From positions 718,795 to 782,794 of the forward strand of contig NZ_JABEKT010000001.1 in the NCBI RefSeq assembly GCF_013283195.1: a DNA stretch of 64,000 nucleotides. The letters are read 5' to 3'. Of the stretch, positions 1-9,179 are shown piece after piece. A model generated the notes under the pieces. That model was given only the letters and a program-made list of their open reading frames with translations. It was not told where the DNA came from and ran no database searches. The translations under genes and the position numbers were made by a program. The stretch comes from Ensifer adhaerens (GTDB lineage: Bacteria; Pseudomonadota; Alphaproteobacteria; Rhizobiales; Rhizobiaceae). Position 1 is the first letter of the stretch, and each line of letters opens with the position of its first letter.

Positions 1-1050
1 TGGCCGCACGAACTGCGCCGCACTTGCCAGCGCCTCTTCCTGCTGGGCGATGCGCTCTTCGAGGTTCTTCTGGTTGAGCCGCCACTTGGTGTCGGGGCGA
101 CGGCGCCAGGTGCCGGTGCCGGTGCAGGGCGCATCGACGAGAACCCGGTCGAAGCGGCCGGCAAGCGGCGCCAGGCTCTCGGTGGATTCGTGCACCTGAA
201 CATTGCGCGTTCCCGCACGCTTCAGCCGTTCGATGATCGGCGCGAGACGCTTGCGGTCGGTGTCGTAGGCGTGCACCTGGCCCTTGTTGTTCATGGCTGC
301 CGACATGGCGAGCGTCTTGCCGCCGCCGCCGGCGCAATAGTCGAGCACCTGTTCGCCTTCCTGTGGGAAGGCAAGGTCGGCAACGATCTGCGATCCCTCG
401 TCCTGGACTTCGAACCAGCCCTTCTGGAAGGAAAGCTCGGCGGTGACGTTTGGCAGGCGCGAGGCGCCTTCGCCGGCAGGAATGCGGATGCCGTTGCGCG
501 CGATCGTCGCGGCTTCAGCGCCGCTGCGTTCCAGCGCCTTCAGTACCTTGGCGCGCGTCGCCTTCAGCGTATTGGCGCGCAGGTCGAGCGTCGGGCGGCC
601 GGCAAGCGCCTTGGCTTCGTCGAGCCAGTCGTCGGAAAAATTTTCCTCGAAGGAGGCCTGCACCCATTCGGGAATGTCGCCCTGGATGTGAGGCGCAGCG
701 TCCTCGAGACGACGGGTGGCGAAAGCCTGCGCCATGTCGGCAGACGGCATCTCGGGCGCGAACTTGTCGCCGTCGAGTTCGGCGGCCAGCTTCTCGGGCG
801 AAAAGCCCCATTGGCGATACATCACCGCATGGCCGAGAGCCGCAGCGCTGTCGCTGTCCATCAGATAGGCGTGGGAGAGCTTCATACGAAGCGCGTCATA
901 GACGATGTTGCCGATCGCAGATCGATCGCCGGAGCCGGCGAACCGATGGGAAAGGCCCCAGTCCTTGAGTGCGTCGGCGACCGGGCGCTTCCGCTTTTCG
1001 ATATCCTCAAGAACCTCAATGGCTCCAGCGAGCCTGCCGCCCAATCGCAT
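1..1050 (-). CDS. rsmB: RsmB/NOP-family 16S rRNA m5C methyltransferase (C-terminus cut by window edge)
   Basis: Probable SAM-dependent cytosine-5 RNA methyltransferase acting on 16S rRNA. 350 codons are visible and the reading frame is still open at base 1, so the C-terminus lies outside the window. The N-terminal part is NusB-like. A SAM-binding loop DYCAGGGGKT lies near residue 235, and the motif IV element DAPCTGTG with its Pro-Cys begins near residue 306, followed by RRRPDTKW as in the Sun/NOP family. The motif VI catalytic cysteine should lie beyond the visible end. The ATG at 1048-1050 is chosen because the NusB-like region begins there. Membership of the family is clear; the exact target base is inferred. 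Confidence 0.85.
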   Translation of the reverse strand, partial: MRLGGRLAGAIEVLEDIEKRKRPVADALKDWGLSHRFAGSGDRSAIGNIVYDALRMKLSHAYLMDSDSAAALGHAVMYRQWGFSPEKLAAELDGDKFAPEMPSADMAQAFATRRLEDAAPHIQGDIPEWVQASFEENFSDDWLDEAKALAGRPTLDLRANTLKATRAKVLKALERSGAEAATIARNGIRIPAGEGASRLPNVTAELSFQKGWFEVQDEGSQIVADLAFPQEGEQVLDYCAGGGGKTLAMSAAMNNKGQVHAYDTDRKRLAPIIERLKRAGTRNVQVHESTESLAPLAGRFDRVLVDAPCTGTGTWRRRPDTKWRLNQKNLEERIAQQEEALASAAQFVRP

Positions 1051-1208
1051 CTTCGATCTACTCCTTTTTCGCCGTGGTAGCGGCGATGGCATCGAAGAGC
1101 AAGACGCTGGCCGGGATTAATATCAGTGCTGGTTGTTATAAGCGCGGGGAACAGTACTTATCAAAGCAGAACCGCCCGGATCGGATGTCGGACGGAAGTA
1201 TTCCGTGA

Positions 1209-1583
1209 TCAGGAATTGACGACGCGGTAACAGATGCTGGCGTGGCCGGAGCTGATCATGCCGATCTGCGAGGCGGCTGCCTTGGAAAGATCGATCACAC
1301 GGCCACGGATGAACGGCCCACGATCGTTGATGCGAACGATGACACTCTTGCCGTTGCGCTTGTTGGTGACCTGCACCTTGGTGCCGAATTTCAGACTGCG
1401 ATGGGCGGCGGTGAGGCGGGCGGCGTTCATGCGTTCGCCGGAAGCCGTCTTGGAGGTCAGCGCATACCATGAGGCGCCACCGCAGCCGGCGCCTGCTGCC
1501 TGGCTGTCGGAAACGGAAACGAGGCCGATCCCGGCGGTGAACAGCGCTGCCGCGGCAACAGTCTTGATTTTCGCTGGCGTCAA
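1209..1583 (-). CDS. RlpA-like secreted double-psi beta-barrel protein
   Basis: 124-residue protein with an N-terminal signal peptide (about residues 1-30, hydrophobic core ending in SQAAGAG) followed by a single RlpA-type DPBB domain. Visible signatures are GASWYA, ASGERMN, the FGTKVQVTN stretch and the acidic motif VRINDRGPF, ending with IDLSKAAA. Full-length RlpA lytic transglycosylases usually carry a C-terminal SPOR domain; none is present, so this is the short form. Likely acts on peptidoglycan in the periplasm, but whether it cleaves glycan is not shown. It stands alone behind a 470-base AT-richer spacer that should hold its promoter. Confidence 0.85.
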   Translation of the reverse strand: MTPAKIKTVAAAALFTAGIGLVSVSDSQAAGAGCGGASWYALTSKTASGERMNAARLTAAHRSLKFGTKVQVTNKRNGKSVIVRINDRGPFIRGRVIDLSKAAASQIGMISSGHASICYRVVNS

Positions 1584-2053
1584 ACTGGCGACCCTTGGTT
1601 AGAGCCCTTGGGCAGAGGCTCTTGGTTAATTCTTTCAAGGATCGGTAATTGGGGCGAAAAATGGCGAAAACGTGCTTCAACCATTTACGTTCTATTAGGA
1701 TTTATTGAAAAAGGACGAAAATTAAAAATCGAAGATTGTTTGAAATAGTTTAAATGATGCCCGGAAGTTCTTTGGAATCAGCGGTTGAACATCATTGCCG
1801 GCACGCACGTGCGCCGAGATCTCGGCCTCGCGATAAAAATCATTAAAAATTTCGATTTGAACGATTCGCCGGGAATCCGAATGGTTCAAAACGCGCTACT
1901 ATCGCTCAGGTTGTGCATAATTCACAAAGTATAGAATGAATATCTCACGGGGGTCACAATTGAGCCCGCCGTGAGATTGCCATTACTAAGTTCGTGCAAT
2001 CGGCAATGTTCCATTGCGAAAGGGATATGTTGACCCTTTCGCGCAGCAATTGT
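1584..2053. other. 470-base intergenic spacer with dyads
   Basis: No convincing gene. The half next to rlpA is AT-rich and presumably holds that gene's promoter. Three dyads stand out: TTGTG-N7-CACAA near 1914-1930, a 9-bp stem at 1942-1977 (ATCTCACGG with CCGTGAGAT), and a perfect 9-bp stem at 2016-2042 (GCGAAAGGG with CCCTTTCGC) just past the stop of the next minus-strand gene. Neither strong stem is followed by a T run on either strand. Confidence 0.6.
2016..2042 (-). terminator. perfect 9-bp hairpin after the SDR stop codon
   Basis: GCGAAAGGG pairs perfectly with CCCTTTCGC around a 9-nt loop, 11 bases downstream of the minus-strand stop at 2054. There is no T tract, so transcription termination is only possible; it may instead stabilise the 3' end. 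Confidence 0.4.
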
Positions 2054-2929
2054 TCACTGGCCGCGCCAGCTGTCCGTCTGCCACATTTGCGCAAGCGAGA
2101 CGCGATAGTCGGGGTAGGCGAATTCGAAGCCGGTTTCCCGCATGCGTGCATTCGAGACGCGCTTGTTCTCGCCATAGAAGGAGCGCGCCATCGGCGAAAG
2201 CTCGGCGGTTTCGAACGGCATCTCCGGCGGCGGCTCGACCCCCATCAGCCGCGCTGCCTCGGCAACGATGTCCTGCGGCGGCGCCGGTTCGTTGTCGGTG
2301 ATGTTGAAGATCCCGCCCTGAAGCCTCTGCGAGAGGTAGGATGTGGCAGCGCCGATATCTTCCACGCGAATGCGATTGAACACCTGGCCGGGCTTGATCA
2401 GCCGGCGGGCCGTGCCATTGGCAAGATTGCAGAAGGCATTGCGGCCCGGGCCGTATATGCCGGAAAGCCTGAGCACCGCGACGGGGATCGCGTGGCTGGC
2501 GCCAAAGGCGAGCCAGGCTTCTTCCGCCTCGACCCGCTCAACGGAGCGCGCCGAGACAGGCTTCGACAGCATGTCTTCCGTCACCCACGCGCCGCCATGG
2601 TCGCCATAGACGCCGACCGTGGAGAGATAGCCGATCCACTGAAGGGCAGGGGCAAGCGTGGCGAGGTCTTGGCTGCCGGCGCGGAACATCGGATCGCCGT
2701 CGCGGCCGGGCGCGATCGACTGGATCAGATGGGTCGTCTGCCGCAAGGCGGCTGCCAGTTCGTCTGAGACCGTGTCGCCGTCAAAGACGATCGGGCGGAT
2801 GCCAGCCTTTTCCAGCTTCGCGGCCTTTTCCGCGCTGCGGGTCGTACCAGTGACGCTGGCGGCCTTGCCGGCCAATGCGCGGGCGATCGCCATGCCGGAA
2901 TAGCCGGCACCAAGAACTAGGACATGCAT
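2054..2929 (-). CDS. SDR-family NAD(P)-dependent sugar-nucleotide-epimerase-like protein
   Basis: 291-residue Rossmann-fold oxidoreductase of the extended/atypical SDR class. The dinucleotide loop [13 protein letters not shown] is at residues 7-19, and the active-site region reads [13 protein letters not shown]. The substrate is unknown. The start at 2927-2929 (MHVLVL) is preferred over an upstream in-frame ATG because AGGAG lies 7 bases upstream and the Rossmann strand begins immediately. The start overlaps the end of queG by 13 bases, so the two are probably cotranscribed with the GST gene further upstream. Confidence 0.8.
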   Translation of the reverse strand: MHVLVLGAGYSGMAIARALAGKAASVTGTTRSAEKAAKLEKAGIRPIVFDGDTVSDELAAALRQTTHLIQSIAPGRDGDPMFRAGSQDLATLAPALQWIGYLSTVGVYGDHGGAWVTEDMLSKPVSARSVERVEAEEAWLAFGASHAIPVAVLRLSGIYGPGRNAFCNLANGTARRLIKPGQVFNRIRVEDIGAATSYLSQRLQGGIFNITDNEPAPPQDIVAEAARLMGVEPPPEMPFETAELSPMARSFYGENKRVSNARMRETGFEFAYPDYRVSLAQMWQTDSWRGQ

Positions 2930-4119
2930 CGGCTCACTCCTGCCATTTGCCATTCGGACAACACTTCCTCGTCGCTCTCCGCGCCGCACTGCCTCTCATG
3001 GGCAGCAAGCGCGCCAGGTGATATTAACCGTGACAGAGCCCATACCGCCATTGCCCGCACCACCGGCGAGGTATCGCCGGTCAGCGTCTTGCAGGCTTCC
3101 ACCAGGCTCTCATCGCCGGAATTGCCCGCTGCGATCAAGACATTTCTGACGAAGCGGTCGCGACCAATGCGCTTGACCGGCGAGCCGGAGAAGAAGGTTC
3201 TGAACGTCGGGTCGTCGAGGGTCAGGAGAAAGTCGAGCGACGGCGCCTTCAGGTCGTCTCGCGCCTTCAGTTTCATCTCGGATGCCGTTCGCGCGAACTT
3301 GTTCCAGGGGCAGGCGGCGAGACAGTCGTCGCAGCCATAGATGCGATTGCCGATCAGCGGACGCAGCGCCGGATCGATCGGTCCCTTGTGCTCGATCGTC
3401 AGGTAGGAAATGCAGCGGCGCGCGTCGATCCGATAGGGGGCCGGGAAGGCGGCGGTGGGGCAGGCATCGACACAGGCGCGACAGGAGCCGCAATGGTCGC
3501 GCTCGGCCGTATCGAAGGCAAGGTCCGCCGTGGTGAACAGGCTGCCGAGAAACAGCCAGGAGCCGAATTCGCGGCTGACGAGATTGGTGTGCTTGCCCTG
3601 CCAGCCGAGGCCGGCCTTCTCGGCAAGCGGCTTTTCCATGACAGGTGCCGTATCGACGAACACCTTCACGTCCTCGCCGGCGCGCGCGGCAAAACGCGTC
3701 GCGACCTCCTTCAGCCGGCCCTTCATGATGTCGTGATAGTCGCGGTTCTGGGCATAGACCGAGATCGCGCCGCGATCCGGCTGGTCGAGGATGCCGCGCG
3801 GGTCTTCCTCGGGGCCGTAATTCATGCCGAACATCACGACCGAGCGCACGTCGCTCCAAAGGGTTCGCGGGTCGGAGCGGCGCTCCGCCGTTTCGGCGAG
3901 CCACTCCATCGTCCCGTGAAAACCCTCGTCGAGGAAATCGGCAAGCCGCGCCGGCGCCTCCGGTATGGCATCGGGCCGGGTGATGCGACAGACGTCAAAA
4001 CCCTTGTCGGCAGCCTCGGCCTTCAGGAACTCCGTCAGCTTCTGCCGCCGTCGCTCCTGGTTTTCAGCCTTGGCAGCACTGCCGGGCACGGCATTATCCT
4101 CAGAAGTCGAGATCCGCAT
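2917..4119 (-). CDS. queG: epoxyqueuosine reductase QueG
   Basis: Cobalamin-dependent iron-sulfur enzyme that reduces epoxyqueuosine to queuosine in the tRNA wobble position, in the cytoplasm. Two [4Fe-4S] ligand clusters are visible: [12 protein letters not shown] and [10 protein letters not shown], in the central third, preceded by the DUF1730 region ([11 protein letters not shown]). The C-terminal part is HEAT-like ([13 protein letters not shown]). 400 residues from the ATG at 4117-4119. This ATG has no clear Shine-Dalgarno, whereas an in-frame GTG at 4087-4089 follows GAGGA by about 8 bases and may be the true start. The 5' end overlaps the GST gene by 20 bases. Confidence 0.93.
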   Translation of the reverse strand: MRISTSEDNAVPGSAAKAENQERRRQKLTEFLKAEAADKGFDVCRITRPDAIPEAPARLADFLDEGFHGTMEWLAETAERRSDPRTLWSDVRSVVMFGMNYGPEEDPRGILDQPDRGAISVYAQNRDYHDIMKGRLKEVATRFAARAGEDVKVFVDTAPVMEKPLAEKAGLGWQGKHTNLVSREFGSWLFLGSLFTTADLAFDTAERDHCGSCRACVDACPTAAFPAPYRIDARRCISYLTIEHKGPIDPALRPLIGNRIYGCDDCLAACPWNKFARTASEMKLKARDDLKAPSLDFLLTLDDPTFRTFFSGSPVKRIGRDRFVRNVLIAAGNSGDESLVEACKTLTGDTSPVVRAMAVWALSRLISPGALAAHERQCGAESDEEVLSEWQMAGVSRCMS

Positions 4120-4792
4120 AGTGCGGAACCGGGGTGACGCCGCGCACGCGCTCGGACAGGAGGGGGCGGAACGAGGGGCGGGACTTCAGCCGCTGGTACC
4201 ATTCCTTGGCGGTGGGCGCGTCCGACCAGTCGATCTCGCCGAGATAGTCGAGCACCGAAACGGTCGCCGCGGCGGCAAGATCGGCATAGGAAATCCGGTC
4301 GCCGGCAAGCCACGGGCGCGAGCCGGCGAGCCACGACAGGTATTTCATGTGCTGGCGGATGTTGGCGCGCGAGGTGCGCAGCACCTTGCTATCCGGCGCG
4401 CCGCCGCCCTGATCCGGCGTCATCTGCAGCTTGTAGATCCGTTCGCGCACCAGCGGCCGCGTCACGTCGGCTTCCATCTTGTGCAGGAACCATTCGGCGA
4501 GCCTGCGGATTTCGGCGCGCTGGAACGGGTCCTCGGCCAGGAGCCTCCGATCTCGTTTCATGATGCCGTTCGTCTCGTCGAGATATTCCGAGATGATCGT
4601 GGCGCCACAGAGCGCCCTCATACTGTCGTCAACATAGACCGGTAACGTGCCCGCCGGGTTGAGCGTCAGAAAGTCCCGCCGGTTTTCCCACGGCTGTTCC
4701 TCGGTCAATTCCGTCTGGTAGCCGTATTCCGAAAGGATCAGGCGCACGAACCGCGAAGCGGATGACATGGGGTGATGGTACAGTGTCGGCAT
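4100..4792 (-). CDS. glutathione S-transferase family protein
   Basis: 230-residue two-domain GST: an N-terminal thioredoxin-like fold (residues 1-80, starting [20 protein letters not shown], with the cis-Pro glutathione-site element GTLPVYVDD) and an all-alpha C-terminal domain containing the capping motif region [14 protein letters not shown] serine near residues 10-12 could activate glutathione. Substrate unknown. First gene of a probable GST-queG-SDR minus-strand operon in which successive genes overlap. Confidence 0.85.
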   Translation of the reverse strand: MPTLYHHPMSSASRFVRLILSEYGYQTELTEEQPWENRRDFLTLNPAGTLPVYVDDSMRALCGATIISEYLDETNGIMKRDRRLLAEDPFQRAEIRRLAEWFLHKMEADVTRPLVRERIYKLQMTPDQGGGAPDSKVLRTSRANIRQHMKYLSWLAGSRPWLAGDRISYADLAAAATVSVLDYLGEIDWSDAPTAKEWYQRLKSRPSFRPLLSERVRGVTPVPHYADLDF

Positions 4793-4954
4793 CGATGATC
4801 TGGCTTCTTATGGTCTTTTTTCAGGGGACGTCAGCGTGGCGGCGCATGCGTCTGGCCACGGCTCATCAGAAAAAGCTATAGGAACTTGTGGTGGCAAACA
4901 CAAGCGAATCAGCCTTTTCCTCCCACTCCAAAACTTGTCAGGAAATTCTTATAT

Positions 4955-5761
4955 ATGGCGGATCAATCGATCATCAGCGCGCTCGTCCTCGGCCTCATCG
5001 AGGGGCTCACGGAGTTCATTCCGGTGTCTTCGACGGCGCATGTGCTCCTTGCCGGGCATTTCCTCGGCTTCCGGTCGCCGGGCAACACCTTCGCTGTTCT
5101 GATACAGCTCGGCGCCATCCTGGCGATCCTGCTCGTCTATTTCCAGAGGCTTCTGTCGATCGCGCTGGCGTTGCCGACGAGCGTCAAGGCCCGCCGTTTT
5201 GTCGTGTCGGTGCTGCTTGCCTTCCTGCCGGCGGCCGTCATCGGCGCGATTGCCCATGACTTCATCAAGACCGTGCTGTTCGAAACGCCCGTGCTGATCT
5301 GCCTCGTGCTCATCGTCGGCGGTTTCATCCTGCTGGCGATCGATCGCCTGCCGCTGACGCCGCGCTACACCGATGTCATGGACTACCCGCCATCCTTGGC
5401 ACTCAAGATCGGCCTGTTCCAGTGCCTGGCAATGATTCCCGGGACGTCGCGCTCGGGCGCGACCATCGCCGGTGCGCTGCTGATGGGCACGGACAAGCGG
5501 TCGGCGGCGGAATTTTCGTTCTTCCTGGCCATGCCGACCATGCTCGGCGCCTTTACGCTCGATCTCTACAAAAACCGTGATGCGCTTTCGTTCGACGATT
5601 TCACCGTCATCGCGGTCGGTTTCATCGCGGCGTTCGTTGCCGGCATCTTCGTCGTGCGCTCGCTGCTCGACTTCGTCTCGCGCCGCGGTTTCACGCCGTT
5701 TGCCATCTGGCGCATCATCGTCGGCACGGCCGGCCTCATCGGCCTCTGGATGCTCGGCTGA
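4955..5761 (+). CDS. uppP: undecaprenyl-diphosphatase UppP/BacA
   Basis: Integral membrane enzyme that dephosphorylates undecaprenyl pyrophosphate, recycling the lipid carrier for peptidoglycan; confers bacitracin resistance. 268 residues, highly hydrophobic with about eight membrane segments. The two family motifs are present: [19 protein letters not shown] near residues 20-38 and [17 protein letters not shown] in the second half. The start at 4955 (MADQSII) follows CAGGAAATTC; the longer open frame from 4886 has no family similarity. Divergent from the GST operon. Confidence 0.95.
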   Translation: MADQSIISALVLGLIEGLTEFIPVSSTAHVLLAGHFLGFRSPGNTFAVLIQLGAILAILLVYFQRLLSIALALPTSVKARRFVVSVLLAFLPAAVIGAIAHDFIKTVLFETPVLICLVLIVGGFILLAIDRLPLTPRYTDVMDYPPSLALKIGLFQCLAMIPGTSRSGATIAGALLMGTDKRSAAEFSFFLAMPTMLGAFTLDLYKNRDALSFDDFTVIAVGFIAAFVAGIFVVRSLLDFVSRRGFTPFAIWRIIVGTAGLIGLWMLG

Positions 5762-5769
5762 GTCTTCCG

Positions 5770-5797
5770 CTTTGCGCGTCTGCTGAGGCGCGCAAAG
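5770..5797 (+). terminator. hairpin after uppP
   Basis: CTTTGCGCG pairs perfectly with CGCGCAAAG around a 10-nt loop, nine bases past the uppP stop. No T tract follows, so efficiency is uncertain. Confidence 0.45.
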
Positions 5798-5848
5798 CCC
5801 TGCATGATGCCTTGGATCGGCCTCGACTTCATGGGCCATGCTGCAGCC

Positions 5849-5887
5849 AAAACAAAACCGCGTGCGTTTCAGATGAAACGCACGCGG
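5849..5887 (-). terminator. Rho-independent terminator of the 53-aa peptide gene
   Basis: A perfect 13-bp stem (5858-5870 with 5875-5887) with a 4-nt loop. Read on the minus strand it is followed by TTTTGTTTT, the classic intrinsic terminator layout. It lies about 50 bases past the stop of the small minus-strand gene at 5939-6100. Confidence 0.85.
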
Positions 5888-5938
5888 TCCCTGGCCCCCG
5901 CCAAAAACTTTAAAGTCTATCGCCCTGTGGGCGCCGGC

Positions 5939-6100
5939 TTACTTGCCGGAAAGGTCGATCGACGCCGTGGTGCACGGGTCGACGCCATAGGCCGGCGTGC
6001 ATCCCTTGCGGCTGCTCGCGACCGTATTCGGCGCGATGAATGAGCCAGCCAGAATGATCAGTGCCGCACACGCAAAAAAGATTGCGATCGACTTGCCCAT
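5939..6100 (-). CDS. 53-aa secreted or membrane-anchored small protein, function unknown
   Basis: Small gene between uppP and the NDUFA9-like gene. The product begins MGKSIAIFFACAALIILAG, a short positively charged start plus a hydrophobic helix (residues 4-23) typical of a signal peptide or N-terminal anchor. It is followed by a short mature part with two cysteines (Cys34, Cys43), which could form a disulfide in the periplasm, ending IDLSGK. Support for it being real: an AAAGG ribosome site about 10 bases upstream, a stop codon, and a strong intrinsic terminator immediately downstream on the same strand. I recognise no family. Confidence 0.7.
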   Translation of the reverse strand: MGKSIAIFFACAALIILAGSFIAPNTVASSRKGCTPAYGVDPCTTASIDLSGK

Positions 6101-6285
6101 GGACGCTATGCCTTTCGAGAGTGATGCTGTTGCCGCCGAGACGTACCTTGCGATCGGGGCGCGGGGCGGTTTTTATGCGTTGGATATGTCTTGATCAATA
6201 TCAGGACATGTTGAATCTGCGGTAAATGCCATTCGCTTTTGTGAGTGCGGCAGAACTGCAACGCTGTTGCCCTGATGCCACAACG

Positions 6286-6317
6286 AAAAACGCCGCCGGC
6301 AGGGCCGACGGCGTTTG
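6286..6317 (-). terminator. Rho-independent terminator after the NDUFA9-like gene
   Basis: AAACGCCG and CGGCGTTT arms enclose a GC-rich inner stem; on the minus strand the hairpin runs into TTTTTCG. It lies 25 bases past the stop at 6342. Confidence 0.8.
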
Positions 6318-6341
6318 AAAATGCCTAACGAGGCTGGTCGA

Positions 6342-7322
6342 TCAGGCGGCGCGGCCGCTGCGCGTGTACTGGCCCTGCGGGCGATAGCGCACGAGATAGG
6401 TCGACAGGATCGATTCCAGCATCGTCGGCGTAATGCCGATGCCACGAAGTGTGCGGCCTTCGGATTCGGCCTTGGCCGAGACGATATTGTCGGATTTCAG
6501 CAACACCACCTGGTCGGGTGTGATCGGCGGCGTGATGAAGGGGATCATCGACGCGACGCTGCCCATCAGCGAGGCGATGCCGAAGGGCACCGAGACCAGC
6601 GGGCGCTTGCGGTCGATCGTCTGCAGCATGATCTCGAGACATTCGCGGAAGGTGAGAACGTCAGGTCCGCCGAGTTCGTAGGTCGCGCCAGCCGACAGCG
6701 TGCCGTCGACGGAGCGGGCAACCGTTTCGGCGACGTCGGTGACATAGACAGGCTGGAACTTGGTGTTGCCACCGCCGATCAGCGGCAGGGCCGGTGCGAA
6801 CCGAGCCATCTGGGCAAACTTGTTGAAGAAGCCGTCTTCCGGTCCGAAGACGATCGACGGGCGCAGGATGATGGCATCCGGCAGCGTTTCGCGGATGGCG
6901 GCTTCGGCGCGGCCCTTGGTGCGGGCATAGCTCGATTCCGACTTGGCATCGGCGCCGATCGCCGAGATGTGCGTGAGCTTCGCGCCGACATTGCGGGCGG
7001 CTTCCGCAACCGCGCGAGCGCCGAAATCCTGCACGGCGTCGAAGGTGTTGCGGCCGCTCTCGAACAGCACGCCGACGCAGTTGATGACGTGATCGGAACC
7101 TTCGACAGCGCGGTCGACCGACTTGCGATAGCGCAGATTGGCCTGGACGAAGGAGATCTGTCCGACATTGCCGAGCGGCTGCAGGTGACCGGCAAGATCG
7201 GGACGGCGCACGGCGACCCGGATGCGATAGCCGCGCTTGGCAAGCGCGCGCACGACATGACGGCCGACGAACCCGGATCCGCCGAAAATCGTCACCAGCG
7301 GCGGAAGGTTGGACAAGGTCAT
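6342..7322 (-). CDS. NDUFA9-like NAD(P)-binding protein (complex I-associated atypical SDR)
   Basis: 326-residue atypical SDR of the complex I NDUFA9-subunit family widespread in alphaproteobacteria. The N-terminus carries the nucleotide loop IFGGSGFVGRHVVRAL (residues 12-27). Other features are NCVGVLFESG, the HISAIGAD strand, a YARTKGRAE segment (YxxxK-like) and ILRPSIVFGPEDGFFNKF. In the family it binds NADPH and is linked to respiratory complex I or quinone biology; its catalytic role is unsettled. It is followed by a strong terminator, so probably monocistronic or the end of a short unit with the DUF1330 gene 120 bases upstream. Confidence 0.85.
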   Translation of the reverse strand: MTLSNLPPLVTIFGGSGFVGRHVVRALAKRGYRIRVAVRRPDLAGHLQPLGNVGQISFVQANLRYRKSVDRAVEGSDHVINCVGVLFESGRNTFDAVQDFGARAVAEAARNVGAKLTHISAIGADAKSESSYARTKGRAEAAIRETLPDAIILRPSIVFGPEDGFFNKFAQMARFAPALPLIGGGNTKFQPVYVTDVAETVARSVDGTLSAGATYELGGPDVLTFRECLEIMLQTIDRKRPLVSVPFGIASLMGSVASMIPFITPPITPDQVVLLKSDNIVSAKAESEGRTLRGIGITPTMLESILSTYLVRYRPQGQYTRSGRAA

Positions 7323-7442
7323 GGGAAACGCACTCCTGATCTCATTTGGAAGAATTGTCTGCTACATAGCCCAACAGCCGCGAGAGGTGAAGGCCAATCC
7401 TCGCGGCGGCGGCGTTGCATCCGCTTGGCAGCGTTCGGCGCG

Positions 7443-7730
7443 TCAAACGCCCTCGACGACCACCATCTCGGCGTCGGCCACCTCTTGGCGGATCGCCGCG
7501 GCAATCTGGTACTCGGGCGAATTGTAACAGTCGACGGCGGCCTGCAGCGATGGAAACTCGATGACGACGTTTCGGGCGCGAACCCCACCTTCAAGGCGTT
7601 CGAACTGACCGCCGCGCGCCAGAAAATTGGCGCCGTATTTCTCAAAGGCAGGCTTTGCGGCCGCCACATAGTCCTTATAGCGTTCCGGGTCCCGCACATC
7701 GACCCGCGCGATCCAGTATCCCTTTGCCAT
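7443..7730 (-). CDS. DUF1330 domain protein
   Basis: 95-residue ferredoxin-fold dimeric alpha/beta-barrel type protein of family DUF1330. Signatures are KGYWIARVDVRDPERYKDY at the start, the ARGGQFERLEG segment and VVIEFPSLQAAVDCYNSPEYQ. Function unknown. The start at 7728-7730 is supported by GAGGAG about 8 bases upstream; a longer frame from 7757 lacks a ribosome site. Confidence 0.85.
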   Translation of the reverse strand: MAKGYWIARVDVRDPERYKDYVAAAKPAFEKYGANFLARGGQFERLEGGVRARNVVIEFPSLQAAVDCYNSPEYQIAAAIRQEVADAEMVVVEGV

Positions 7731-7870
7731 GCTGAACTCCTCGTCTTCAGGCATCAAAAGCAGACGGGAGTGTTACTTCCGGCAAATTCCGATCAAGGTC
7801 AAGCGCAACGGTTGCAGTGGTCGACGATGCATGACGTTGATCGTCGACCTGTTGCAAGAGGGTGCCATGA

Positions 7871-8575
7871 TCAGCGCGAAAGCGCGCCTGTCATTTCGTC
7901 GAGAATGCCGCGGGCGGCGGCGAGCGGGTCTGCTGCTGCGACGATTGGGCGCGCAACCACCAGGTGGCTCGATCCGGCCTTCAGGGCATCTGCCGGCGTC
8001 ATGACGCGTTTCTGGTCGCCCTTGTCGCTGCCGGCCGGACGAATGCCCGGGGTCACCAGCGCCATGTCGGGGCCGATGATCTTGCGAACGGCGGAGGATT
8101 CCTCGGCCGAGCAGACGATGCCGCCCATGCCGGCGATGCGCGCCTGTTCGGCCCGGCGCAGGACCAGCGTGTGCGGGTCGTATTCGTAGCCCGCATCGAT
8201 CACGTCCTGCTCGTCCATCGAGGTGAGCACCGTAACGCCAAGCAGACAGAGGTCCGATCCCCTGGCCGCTTCGACGGCCGCCTTCATCGCCTTGGGATAG
8301 GCGTGCAGAGTGAGCATCGACATGCCCATCTTGGCGATGTTCTCGACGCCCTTGGCCACCGTGTTGTCGATGTCGAGCAGCTTCATGTCGAGGAAGACCT
8401 TCTTGCCGCCTGCGGCCAGATCGCGGGCGAACTCGAGGCCGCCGGCAAACACCAGCTGGTAGCCGATCTTGTAGAAGGCCACGTCGTCACCGAGCGTGGT
8501 GACGATCTTTTCGGCCTCTGCGATTGTCGGAAGATCCAGGCCGACGATCAGTCGGTCGCGTGCGGTCTCGGTCAT
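7871..8575 (-). CDS. pyrF: orotidine 5'-phosphate decarboxylase
   Basis: Cytoplasmic enzyme of the last step of UMP synthesis (OMP to UMP plus CO2). 234 residues, a TIM barrel of the class I bacterial type. The catalytic strand [13 protein letters not shown] carries the Asp-Lys-Asp charge network; the phosphate-binding region is near [21 protein letters not shown], with [17 protein letters not shown] at the C-terminus. Start at 8573-8575 (MTETARDRL); a longer frame upstream overlaps the preceding gene. Its start lies 7 bases after the stop of the histidine-phosphatase gene, so the two are probably cotranscribed. Confidence 0.95.
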   Translation of the reverse strand: MTETARDRLIVGLDLPTIAEAEKIVTTLGDDVAFYKIGYQLVFAGGLEFARDLAAGGKKVFLDMKLLDIDNTVAKGVENIAKMGMSMLTLHAYPKAMKAAVEAARGSDLCLLGVTVLTSMDEQDVIDAGYEYDPHTLVLRRAEQARIAGMGGIVCSAEESSAVRKIIGPDMALVTPGIRPAGSDKGDQKRVMTPADALKAGSSHLVVARPIVAAADPLAAARGILDEMTGALSR

Positions 8576-8582
8576 GTCGCGG

Positions 8583-9167
8583 TCACCCCTGCCAGAATTC
8601 CATCGGGGTCCAGTCGCATGCGAGGGCACGATCCGCAAGGCGGAATGCGAAGAGATTGCCGCCGCCGCCGCCCTTCTGGTCGGCGCTCCGGCTGATGGCG
8701 GTAGCGCCCAGCTTGCACTTCAACAGCGTCCCGACGCCGCCATGGCCGACGAAAGCGATGGGAATGCCCGGATCGTGTTCATCAAGGATGCGGAAGACGG
8801 CAGCCGAGATGCGGGCCTGCGCGTCGATGGCGCGTTCCCAGCCGTTAAAGCTTTCGCTGGGGTTGGCAAAGAACCAGTCTGCCGCCTTCTCGAATTCGGG
8901 AGGCGGCAGGAAGCCGGTGGCCGAGCGATCGTTCTCGCCCATCGTCTCGTCGATTTCGACGGCGATGCCGGCAGCGCCGGCCAAAAGGTTCGCCGTCTCG
9001 ATCGCCTTGGTCTCGTCGCTCGACACGATCCGTCCGAGCGACCGAACCCAGGGCTGCCGCGTCGTTACCTCCGCTCGGGCGCGTCCGATCTCCGACAGTC
9101 CCCATTTCGGCACGGGCGCTGCCGGATCGATCTGCACCTGCGGGTGCGTGATGTAGAGGCCGAACAA
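8583..9167 (-). CDS. histidine phosphatase superfamily protein with a degenerate RHG motif
   Basis: 194-residue member of the phosphoglycerate-mutase-like histidine phosphatases. The expected N-terminal RHG triad is THP (GLYITHPQV): the nucleophilic histidine is kept but the preceding Arg and following Gly are replaced. The second conserved histidine is present in [12 protein letters not shown] near residue 140. Conserved mid-region elements are LSEIGRARA and [11 protein letters not shown]. Activity may therefore be altered; substrate unknown. Lies 12 bases from pmtA and 7 from pyrF on the same strand, consistent with one transcript. Confidence 0.75.
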   Translation of the reverse strand: MFGLYITHPQVQIDPAAPVPKWGLSEIGRARAEVTTRQPWVRSLGRIVSSDETKAIETANLLAGAAGIAVEIDETMGENDRSATGFLPPPEFEKAADWFFANPSESFNGWERAIDAQARISAAVFRILDEHDPGIPIAFVGHGGVGTLLKCKLGATAISRSADQKGGGGGNLFAFRLADRALACDWTPMEFWQG

Positions 9168-9179
9168 GGTCGTGCTCCG

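Noticed and set aside
6315-8189. 624-codon plus-strand frame
   Set aside because: Lies antisense to the NDUFA9-like gene, DUF1330 and pyrF; no recognisable domain and no ribosome site.
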